Below are positions 9,992 to 19,206 of a stretch of 64,000 bases of DNA, in pieces; within the stretch, counting starts at the first letter, position 1; each line of letters starts with the position of its first letter. The stretch is from Rachicladosporium sp. CCFEE 5018 (taxonomy: Eukaryota; Ascomycota; Dothideomycetes; Cladosporiales; Cladosporiaceae), in contig KZ111141.1 of assembly GCA_002077045.2 (NCBI GenBank), positions 60,598-124,597 on the forward strand, read 5' to 3'. Position numbers and translations under genes: made by a program. Under the pieces are notes generated by a model, which was given only the letters and a program-made list of their open reading frames with translations, was not told where the DNA came from and did not search any database.

Positions 9992-11678
9992 ACCTTACAA
10001 AACATAGCAATGTGTGCGACCCGACGATGGATAAGGTCCGTACAGTGCCACCACGGGCCCCTGATAAGTGACTAATCCAGGAGCCGTGCTGCCTTTAGAA
10101 TATGCTGCTGCTGATGGCACCTGAAGGAGGTAGGGAAACTCAGGAGCACTCAGAGAGCCTGCTGCGGGACACCGCCAAATGAACGGTGACTTGTATAGGT
10201 TGTCGCCTGACCTGATATGACCCTCACCCGCGAAGAAAGTTCACGGGCGCCAAAGCCTCACCTAGCTTCACGTGAGCTCCAGTGGTTCACCTTTCTGCTC
10301 CAGAAAATAGCGTTTGCTCCGATGAGCTGCTGTCCATACCGCAGATCTGCGACAAAAGCGAAACGTGGTGGAGCTGATCCTGTCGCGCGATCGACAGTCT
10401 CCAGCTGAGTATCAATCGTCTCATGTGATGCTTCTTTCTGTCTTCACCGTTGCCAGTGGACGGTCCAAGCCATGCTCAATACAATCTGGGTATTCGATGG
10501 CTCCGATTATCGAGATTTTCAGCTGGAAGCGAGGCTGGTGCTACGAGAGCGAGGTAGGACGCCGGGGGAAAAGGACTGGAGCGTAGAATATGCCGTCCAG
10601 GTGAGTAGGAGGTCGGGCCAAGGAAGCGCTGTTTGCGCGAAAAGCCGATCGCTGTAGAGCTACCGCAGACTGCTGCTACCTTTCAGCTGGATCACGGTGT
10701 GATGTCTGAGGCGTAGTGCTCTGCTGCGCTTGGCCCGCAAGTCCGTCGATCTGAAATTGTCCAGGAACTGGCGGTTTGTCCTGATGCTAAGGTTGTGTTC
10801 GACTTTGTGACTTCTGCTGAGTTCACCGGAGCATTCTCCTTAGCCGTGCTGCCAAATGTAATGTCATCCTGTGTTGACTGAGCTGCACTCACAAACGCGC
10901 CTGTCTCGCGTGGTTTGTGGGTCGGATTATCGCCGGCGAAGTCGGTGACCTTCACAATGGTCCTGTCGTGAAGCGTGACCGGCACTCACTTCACAAGATT
11001 GCCGTAATCGGGGTCGGCTAATGAGTTCAATGCTCCGTACTTACATGCCACCATGCCTAACGATAGCCTAGCATCAGCTTCGATGCAGGTTGACTTCGTC
11101 TTTGGGATTGCGTGCAAGGCAGAAGTAGCAGCCAAGAACTTGGAGGCCTATCACAACCTTCGCGGCCTGATTTGTTCCGAATCTGACGCCGCACATGTGC
11201 GTAGGAGGCTCGGACCTAGCGCGACTCTTCTCTTTGCGCGGCGCGCAAGCGCATTCTGCTGTCAAAAGCCTCTGTGAAGTTGGCACAAGTGTGTAGGACA
11301 CTGACAGATCTTCGCCCAATTCTAGCCAATCGCAGCGGCTGTGTAATTAAGGTGAATCTGACTGTGATTTTGACAACTCACGACTCCGAGACCTCGAGTA
11401 CTTTGCGCTGTGGATCCGTGAGTTTGGCGTTTGCGAAACTCCAACATCTGCAGCCATGGATAATCGTTGGTCTTCCGTTGTTGCACTGCTCGATCGTGGC
11501 TACTAGTGCTTTGCAGCGGACGATATACCTCAGACATCCAAGTGCATATCGTTAGCCATGGTATGAGTCGCCTGATCCTGAGGCAAGGCCCTCTCCGGCG
11601 TTAAGACTATCAGAATTGACGAGTCTCCAATCCTGTCCCGCAGCATTATTGTGCCGATCTCAAGGCTTGACAGCGTGT

Positions 11679-12407
11679 TCACCGAGCCTTCTTGCTTCCT
11701 TCTGCTCTGCTCTTCTGCGTCAAAGCCCCAGTGATTGTCCTATACGCATCGTAGAGCACCCACAACGGAATCCACACCCATATCGTGTTGAAGAAGAACA
11801 GGTACACCCAAGTATACATCCACACGTCCGTGTTCAGATTCGGGCTCCCACTCAGCCATTCCGGCGCAAAAGTCATCCACCCTCCATAAAGCTCCCCAGT
11901 AGCCAGCACGATCATCCAGAACGAAGTGTCCGCCCTCTTCTTCGCAAGCCCATGGCAGATCCAGACAGCCATCGGCCCAGCCACGAACACGGTCAGAAGC
12001 TCGAGTGAGATGACCGTCAAGTCACTCCCGCCCCACCTCTTGTCTGCGCGTGCATATTCTCTCCACAGTGCACTTAACGGCGAAGTGCCGTACTCCGCTC
12101 CATAGAGTCTCGTGTGGTCGCCGAGGAAAGATACGCCGGCTGGCAGAAACTCTGATCCTAATGCTTTACCCTCGAGCAGGGTCGCGGAGCTGAAGAAGCA
12201 ATTGTAGAGGTAGCTGCCTTCGAGTATGAAGTGAATGAGTGCATCTGTTGCGTGCCAGATGAAGAGGAAGCGCGTCTTGAAAGACGAAGATGCTGGCAGG
12301 AATCGCAGTGAAGAGAGATAGCCGAGCAGAAGTATCGCCAGTGTGGAGGCGAGGGAGAGCACTGTGGTGAGGCTTATGATCTGAGGACCCTCGGCAGAGT
12401 GCGACAT
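11679..12407 (-). CDS. EBP/EXPERA-domain membrane protein
   Basis: A single-exon gene encoding 242 residues with about five hydrophobic segments, resembling emopamil-binding protein (sterol delta8-delta7 isomerase) and the EXPERA superfamily, an ER membrane fold. Residues matching the EBP pocket are visible: H59 and E63 in WHATDALIHFILEG, E136 and T139 in the third helix region, and N207 with W210 in FFNTIWVWIPLW. Fungi normally use the unrelated Erg2 for sterol isomerisation, so this may be an accessory isomerase or a sterol-binding protein; the reaction is not proven by sequence. The ATG at 12407 lies 217 bp downstream of the glycerol kinase stop on the same strand. Confidence 0.82.
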   Translation of the reverse strand: MSHSAEGPQIISLTTVLSLASTLAILLLGYLSSLRFLPASSSFKTRFLFIWHATDALIHFILEGSYLYNCFFSSATLLEGKALGSEFLPAGVSFLGDHTRLYGAEYGTSPLSALWREYARADKRWGGSDLTVISLELLTVFVAGPMAVWICHGLAKKRADTSFWMIVLATGELYGGWMTFAPEWLSGSPNLNTDVWMYTWVYLFFFNTIWVWIPLWVLYDAYRTITGALTQKSRAEGSKKAR

Positions 12408-12624
12408 GTTTGATCAACTAGCTACACAGCAGCGCATATGATCGCACTGAGAGAGCGTTGACCTGTTGGGAAGCAGCGCGAATAATGAAGGTGGACAGAA
12501 CGATGTGCTTTAGTGCTGCGTCTGTGCACTGCGGTGCACGCCGAAGGGGTGGACACGCCAAACACCAGCTACGTAAGGAGGACGGATGGCTTTCCAAGAG
12601 CAGATTTTGGGGCGCTGTATTCAG

Positions 12625-14349
12625 CTACAAACTCGCCGCTACCTGACCCTCCTTCTTCGACTCCTCACCCAGCCCCTTCGCAGCCTGCTCATCACCCTCC
12701 TCCTTCTCCTCCTCTGCGACCCAACCCTTACACATACTCACAGCCCGCTCCCACTTCTTGAACATCTTTGCACTATCCTTTGCGTTCATCTTCGGCTGGA
12801 ACGTAGTCTGTCCAGCCGTGTTCACCTCCTTCAGCTCGTCGAAGGTCTTCCACACGCCTGACGCGAAGCCAGCTGCGATCGCTGCACCTAGTGCGGTTGT
12901 TTCTCGCATCTTTGGTCGGACAATGGGGATTGAGACGAGGTCTGCTTGTGTCTGCATACAGAGTTCTGAGTTGCTCATACCGCCATCGACACGGAGCTCG
13001 GAGAGCTTGTGACCGCTGTCTTTCTCCATTGCGTCGAGAATGGCTTTGGTCTGGTAGCAGACAGCTTCTAGTGTTGCTCGAGCGATGTGGCCACGCTCAG
13101 TGTGGTGGGACAAGCCGACTGTGCGCTGTCAGTACTTCGAAGATCGCAAACTGCACTACTCGACTTACACATGGTGCCTTGGGCATCATCAATCCAGTAT
13201 GGTGCAAAGAGTCCGCTGAACGCTGTCACGAACACAAGGCCGCCGTTGTCCGACACCGTTTCTGCGAGCTCGCTGATCTTGTGCGATTGACTGCTGAAGC
13301 CCAGATTGTTCATTAGGAACTTCACGCCAGACCCCGCCACTGCTATGCTGCCCTCGAGTGCGTACACTGGCTTGCCGTCGAAGTTATATGCCACTGTCGC
13401 GAGCAAGCCGTGCGTTGAGATCACAGGCTTCGTACCAACATTGTACAGTAGGAAGCAGCCAGTACCGTAAGTGTTCTTCGCATGCCCAGGCTCGAAGCCC
13501 TTCTGTCCGACAAGCGCGGCAGACTGATCGCCCAAGCAGCCCGTAATCGGGAACCCAGTGAGCACACCTGATGTGAGCTTTCCGAATGCTTTCTCATCTG
13601 CCGATCGTACAATCTCTGGCATGTGGACTTTCCGTAGATCAAATTCGTATGAGAAGAAGTCAATTGTCTTGTCGCTGTAATTTAGCGAATGTATGTCCAT
13701 GAACATAGTCCGGCTGGCATTCGTGGGATCTGAGACGAAGACATTGTTCTTGGGGCCACCGTTCAGCTTGTAGATTAGCCATGCGTCTATGGTGCCGAAT
13801 GCGAGGTTGCCAGCTTCGTAGGCTTTGCGGACTTTGTCCTCATTCCGTAGAAGCCATAGCAACTTAGTCACAGAAGGGTATGTCGAAATCGGCAAACCAC
13901 AAATATCTTGCAGCTTGTCGCTACCCTTCCGTGCTTTGAGCTCTCGTGCCAATGCAGCAGTCCGAGTGTCTGTCCAGACTATGGCGTTATACAAAGGCTC
14001 CCCTGACTTGATGTCCCAGCACACTGTTGTCTCACGTTGGTTGGTAATACCAACAGCTTTGATGCTCTCCTTCTTGTGCCCATCCTTCTCGAAGATCTTG
14101 AGAGCTCCCTCAATACAATTCTCCACGGACGTGACGATCTCATTGGGGTCATGCTCGTGCCAGCTTCGCGTTGTTAGTTGGAGGCGAGGAAGGGAGGTTT
14201 GGCTAGACGTACCCAGGATTGGGATATATCTGGCGGAACTCCTCCTGATGCACTGCGACAGGCTCACCCTGCTTGTCGAAGATGAGGAAACGCGAGCTCG
14301 TCGTTCCCTGATCGATCGACCCTACGAAGACCTCTTCAGACTGTGCCAT
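12625..14349 (-). CDS. GUT1: Glycerol kinase, diverged copy
   Basis: A complete copy of 541 residues in three exons: 14213-14349, 13169-14163 and 12625-13118, with introns of 49 nt (14164-14212) and 50 nt (13119-13168). All FGGY landmarks are present: DQGTTSSR at 13-20, [19 protein letters not shown], and [18 protein letters not shown] in the C-terminal half. It differs from the copy at 37815-39539 at about eight residues. Silent divergence is uneven: roughly 10-15 percent of bases differ in flanking stretches, but 13171-13433 is identical. An open frame continues upstream of the ATG to about 14898, but the conserved start and the family length argue for 14349. It is divergent from the aquaglyceroporin at 16098. 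Confidence 0.95.
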
Positions 14350-16097
14350 ACTCGCAACTTGTGAGCGGAGCTGAGGAACTGAAGCTATCCCTAGTATACC
14401 CAAGCAACGAGCAAAAGACCAAGGAGATTGAACAACAGGAATTGTATGCGCCTGCAACAGAACGCGATGACCCTGACCACAAGTACGTTCTATGCGACAA
14501 GCTGCTGTAGGTGCGGGCAGCTTGCCAGATGCATGTGACAGTCCACGACAGGTGGAGAAACCTCTCTGCCATGCCGAGCCATGTGATCTCCAGAGGGCTG
14601 GCATGCGAGTCGCTACCAGATGACTGCTTCGAAATGATGGACTGCTGGGCTTCTTGGCTACGCGCTCCACAGCAATCCTACGACTCCACGCGGCGTGATG
14701 TCGGCGGTGCCCACGTGAGCACACGACCAAAGGGGATGCGCGGCCGACGTTGGTGGAGAAGAGGGGGATTCTGCGCTCCTCAGGCATACTGCCAAGCAAA
14801 GATGGCGGGGCAGCGGAAAGCCGAGCGGAAAGCCCCGCTTCGTGGCGTTGCGTGCCTGGCGATCGGTAACGCCATTGATCGACTTCAAAAAACCTCACGA
14901 TACGGCACAGCTCGTGTGAATGTAGTCATCTCCACCGGGTGTCGAGTCACGCCCATATCGAGACATTGGCTGCGTTCAGTTGCTCTCACACATCAGCTCT
15001 GTACACTATGCTCTGTACAAGAAGATCATCTCAGCGGTGCTTATGCCGAGAGTTTCGAACAAACCCCATGGTGGCGACGGCTGAGTACCCGCTACTGGAT
15101 GCACGCGGATGCATGTCAGAACGTTGCGGGGAAGTGGAACCTTTGTCGATCCAGTTCACGGTGTGGGAATGTGGAGGACCGGGAAGTGGAATGGCTTTCT
15201 GCTGGGCGAACCGGCCATCAAGACTCGAACATCTGTGCGATCAAGTCGGACAGAACCCGACATATGTGCCTGTCCTGTCGATTCCACGGTCTTCGAGGGG
15301 GGCGTTGAACGATGGCTAGCTGCCTTGATCGATACAAAGCTCCAGGTTTCGAGTAACAGCTAGATGACAGACTGCTGGGCGAATGGACTAGGCCCTCAAT
15401 ACTTCACTCGAAGTACACGGCATAGCCGCAATACCCCGTCAGCCGTTCGCACTACCCGACTTCAAGCTTCGATCAATGTCACGTTGCCAACCGCTACACG
15501 TGCGTAACGTTTTGGAGCATGGCTAGCTGCATACTCAGTACTACTGCAAGCGGTGAATTGCATCCTTTGTCTAACAGAAACTCCGGCATGCTGTCCAAAG
15601 TAGGCTTCGGCTCTCGAGGTGAGACATTTACCGCGTCTCTGAACGTAATGCAGGACAGTCCAGCTACACAGTGCGGACAGTTTCAACACCAGGAGTCGAG
15701 CGTCGTCACGATCGTGATCAGGCCTCCTCTAGGAATCTCGCGGCTTCTAGTTCAAGGTCATCCGATTCGGACGTGTTCGCGTCTCGAGTGAAAGACCCCT
15801 CGTGCGCTTATTTCCATTGCTAATCGAGGATCCATTACCCTGCAGTGGTGGTCTTGGACGCCGGCATGCGGGAGGACGGCTGTTACTCCACCTGCACGTC
15901 TCTCGGATAGCTTGCCCGATCACAGAGTCGGCGCTACCTCGCAATCACTCGAGGATTACTGGGCAATCGTCAAAAGACGCTTTGGTTGCACTCGATGGTC
16001 TTGAGTAACTCTCGTGTGCACTGTTCATATACTTTCGTACTGGATAGTGGCCTGACGACTCCACTCTGAGATCGACACTCATATCCACCATTTCGAC
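14350..16097. promoter_or_regulatory. Shared divergent promoter, diverged copy
   Basis: About 1.75 kb between the two divergent starts. It is clearly homologous to 1715-3481 with a few percent substitutions and a short deletion near 14615 relative to the other copy. I see no gene. The stress-element-like pentamers at 14731-14735 and 15796-15800 are retained. Confidence 0.5.
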
Positions 16098-17255
16098 ATG
16101 GACTCACCTCACGAGGACATGATCAAATCGGCCTCTGTGCCTACCCTGCCGTCTCATATCATCACATCACACCTTGAACACAAGCGTGCAGAAAGTGATA
16201 GCACAGAGGCTACATCAAAGCCGTCGCCGTTCGCTGAGACTGGTCCAACGATCAATCGAAGCAAAACGAAAGATGTAATTGCCAAGAAGAAGGCTTTGAA
16301 CTCGGGGCTGCGATGGCCTCGGATACGGCGGACCTTTCGAGAGGCTCTGTCCGAGTTCATGGGCACTTTCATCCTAATCATGTTCGGTGATGGAGTTGTC
16401 GCTCAAGTGGTCTTGAGTGGTGGTAAGAACGGCGCGTACCAGTCGATCTCGTGGGGATGGGTTAGTGGAAGCTCTTTCATGGAAGTCAAAGATCGGACTG
16501 CTGACCTCAAACAGGGCATTGGCGTCATGCTGGGAGTATACGCCAGTGGTATCTCGGGTGCACACATCAACCCAGCCGTCACCTTCGCAAATTGTCTCTT
16601 CCGGAAGTTTCCATGGAAGAAGTTTCCGATCTATGCATCCGCCCAAGTCCTGGGCGCCTTCTGCGCATCTGGTGTCGTCTATGCCAACTACAAGTCAGCG
16701 ATCGACGTCTATGAGGGAGGACCTAACATCCGGACAGTACCAGGCTTTTCGGAAACTGCTAGTGCTGGCATCTTCTGCACATACCCTGCTGCCTTCATGA
16801 CAAAAACTGGGCAGTTCTTCTCCGAGTTCATCGCCAGCACGCTGCTGATGTTCTGCATCTATGCTCTCAAGGACGACAACAACATTGGTGCTGGTGCCCT
16901 GACACCCTTGGGCCTATTCTTCATCATCTTCGGCATCGGTGCATGCTTCGGCTGGGAGACTGGCTACGCCATCAACCTTGCTCGTGACTTTGGTCCACGT
17001 CTCATGTCATACTTCCTCGGGTACGGTCACGAAGTCTGGTCAGCAGGCAATTACTACTTCTGGGTGCCCATGATCTCGCCGTTCTTCGGTTGTGCTTTCG
17101 GTGGCTTCTTGTATGATCTGCTGCTCTTCACTGGTGAGAGCCCGATCAACACGCCGTATCTTGGCTTGTATCGGTTCATCCCAGGCATGAGGCATGCGTA
17201 TGATGGCATGACGTGGAGGGAAGAGGACATGAAGGAGGAGGACAGCGCTGTCTAA
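16098..17255 (+). CDS. Aquaglyceroporin, second copy
   Basis: The same channel as at 3482 and 41307, with NPA and NLA-R-D pore motifs and the 54-nt intron at 16461-16514. It differs from the other copy by 11 bases that I could count across the gene, only one of which changes the protein (Ser to Pro at residue 4). That is about 99 percent identity, far closer than the neighbouring glycerol kinase pair. The second stop-free, three-divisible intron is retained, so both copies could make the same 18-residue insertion ahead of the second helix if the intron were kept. Confidence 0.92.
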   Translation: MDSPHEDMIKSASVPTLPSHIITSHLEHKRAESDSTEATSKPSPFAETGPTINRSKTKDVIAKKKALNSGLRWPRIRRTFREALSEFMGTFILIMFGDGVVAQVVLSGGKNGAYQSISWGWVSGSSFMEVKDRTADLKQGIGVMLGVYASGISGAHINPAVTFANCLFRKFPWKKFPIYASAQVLGAFCASGVVYANYKSAIDVYEGGPNIRTVPGFSETASAGIFCTYPAAFMTKTGQFFSEFIASTLLMFCIYALKDDNNIGAGALTPLGLFFIIFGIGACFGWETGYAINLARDFGPRLMSYFLGYGHEVWSAGNYYFWVPMISPFFGCAFGGFLYDLLLFTGESPINTPYLGLYRFIPGMRHAYDGMTWREEDMKEEDSAV

Positions 17256-17653
17256 GAGCGAAAGAAAGCAGTCTTGAGACATGCATACCTTCCTGTATAT
17301 ACTTACGTGATCATGCAAGACGATTCGTCGTTCGACTGACTTCATCACTACCCAACTTCGTTCTTGGAATGTGAAGCTTCAGGACATGATCATGCTATGC
17401 TCATATACTGCAATGATGCCGTCTCCACTTCCAGATCATCAATTGTGATTAGAAGCAAAGAAAGGCGAGCTTGCATATACTCATTCCATCCATAGCGTGG
17501 TCCGGTCCGCAGCCTCCCGCAGTGACTCCGTGCTTGGGTGTTGACTTTCACGTGCATATCGCGACTCATTGCACATTACTAACCTTGCAACTGCTACACC
17601 CCATTACAACTCCTGACGTATTCCGCACTACACTCCAAAGCATATCGCCCACC
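17256..17653. other. Spacer with RPB9 promoter
   Basis: About 400 bp between the aquaglyceroporin stop and the RPB9 start, both on the plus strand. I see no gene. It presumably holds the aquaglyceroporin 3' UTR and the RPB9 promoter. Confidence 0.4.
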
Positions 17654-18513
17654 ATGACAAGCTACGACACCGACGACATCGGCGCCGACGTGCACGAGGA
17701 AGGGTCGAAGAAAATCAGCTTCCGCTTTTGTCGAGAATGGTACGCACCGGATGAACCATACTGGATTACAGATAGCAAGTCTAACAGTCAGTCAGCTCCA
17801 ACATGCTCTACCCCAACGCAAACAGCCACGACAACACCCTCATGTTCTCATGCAAATCCTGTCAATACAGCGAAGAAGCCCGCGCCGCTTGCGTCTACCG
17901 CAACTCGCTACAGGAGCAGATCGCTGAGACGGCAGGAAACGTCGAGGACGTGGCACAGGACCCTACGGTAGGTAATGACCCATATGTGATGCCTACAGAT
18001 TCGTTCATGGAGGGAGGTGATGCGGATGATGATGATCCCATGCCTGAGATGTGCACGTTTTGCGGGCAGGAGATTCTGTGTCCGCTGTGTGGGCAGCCGA
18101 GTGACGGATATGTGGCGCTGGAGGTGGATGACCCGGAGCAGAGCATGGGAGGCGCCGGACATGAGGAGGAGCTCGTAGAGGCGGAGAAGAGGGAGCGGAC
18201 GATGTATAGTGCTGGAACATGAAGGGAGGCAAGAGGAGGACTGTAGGATCATGGTATACAGCGCGTCTCTCCTGGACAGATGTGCTGACGGACCTGGTAT
18301 TATAGCTCCCGCACGCCGAGGTGGAATGCAAGAGGTGCCATACAAGAGACGCGGTCTACTTTCAGTCGCAGCAGCGGACTGCTGAGACGGGAATGGTGAG
18401 TGAAATTGCCTTTCATTGGACTGGATACTGTCGCTAACAACCACGTGCAGGCTCTATTCTACGTTTGCGTAAACTGCCAGAACGTATGGTCTACACTGGA
18501 TGCGAAGAAGTAG
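17654..18513 (+). CDS. RPB9: RNA polymerase II subunit RPB9
   Basis: A small zinc-ribbon subunit of RNA polymerase II, acting in start selection, elongation and fidelity. Exons are 17654-17739, 17796-17967, 18306-18395 and 18451-18513, giving 136 residues. The N-terminal ribbon uses C26, C29, C48 and C51 (FCREC … FSCKSC). The linker reads DVAQDPT-LPHAEVE, exactly where other RPB9 proteins have it. The C-terminal TFIIS-like ribbon uses C94, C97, C122 and C125. Introns 1 and 3 are 56 and 55 nt. Intron 2 is 338 nt and remains open in frame from exon 2 to a stop at 18222, encoding an acidic tail with CTFCGQEILCPLCGQ; see the findings. The diverged copy is at 42863-43724. Confidence 0.93.
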
Positions 18514-19206
18514 ACCACTGGACCCATTGCGTGGCAGAATTCCACGTCGCGAGACGAACGGCAAGTGCCGTCCGCGCCTTCGATACAATCACATTGAGAA
18601 GCTGGCATCCCGGTTTTAGCGCAGGCGCTGGAGGATATTGAAATTTGGGACACTGGTTCATGGGAGCGCCACCACAGTGATAGATCATGAATTGAGACGG
18701 ACTCGCTAGAACTGTGCAACTCAAACGCCGGACACCTGCATGGCAATCCGAATCGCTCGCATTTTTGGGGTCTCCATTCTCCTTCCAATCGAGGCGCATG
18801 GCAAGGCAAACCAGTTCTCTTGTGCATCTCGATCATACGTGATTTTGTTTGTCGAGTCGGCGTGCCTCTCGACTGACATGCCTCTGGCCTGCCACTTTTA
18901 CATTATTTCTGGCTATTCGATTTGTTTGCTACAATTTCTCATATCACAGCACCGCGTCAGCGCAATCTCACCGCTGTTTCTCTCAGCATGCTGCCTCGCC
19001 GCTTCACTGTCTTCTCTCAGCACTCGATATGTCGTTCCTCTCGCACGTCGCGCACGTCACGCATGCAATTTGCTCCTGCCCTGACACTCTCCTCTCTCCA
19101 ATTCTTCTCGTACTCATGATCTTCTCCTAACGTCCTTCGACCTCGTACAAAAGAGCCTCCAACCCCCGGCCTCTCCCTCCCTCTCATAGAAAGACACCAC
19201 CACAAC
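18514..19206. other. Spacer upstream of Gly/Met-rich gene
   Basis: About 690 bp between RPB9 and the next gene. The final 200 bp are pyrimidine-rich on the plus strand, typical of a fungal promoter and leader. I see no gene. Confidence 0.4.

Larger units (their letters stand above)
4744..11504. repeat. Identical long repeat, copy 1 (YGSS gene region)
   Basis: Identical to 29934-36694 (6761 bp, same orientation). The left end coincides with the gap; the first mismatch is at 11505. Confidence 0.9.
6742..11678. other. About 4.9 kb without an intact gene
   Basis: I find no intact gene between the YGSS-repeat gene and the EBP gene. Many overlapping open frames of 60-180 codons occur in all frames, which is expected at this base composition. 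Decayed-looking coding stretches on the minus strand are listed separately (7990-9074, 9564-9991). A small two-exon possibility on the plus strand is noted at 10472-10716. Up to 11504 the sequence is identical to 31932-36694. Confidence 0.5.

Noticed and set aside
14203..14898. Longer N-terminal extension of glycerol kinase
   Set aside because: The extension has no family similarity, and the conserved GUT1 start is at 14349. The other copy has no matching long extension in frame.
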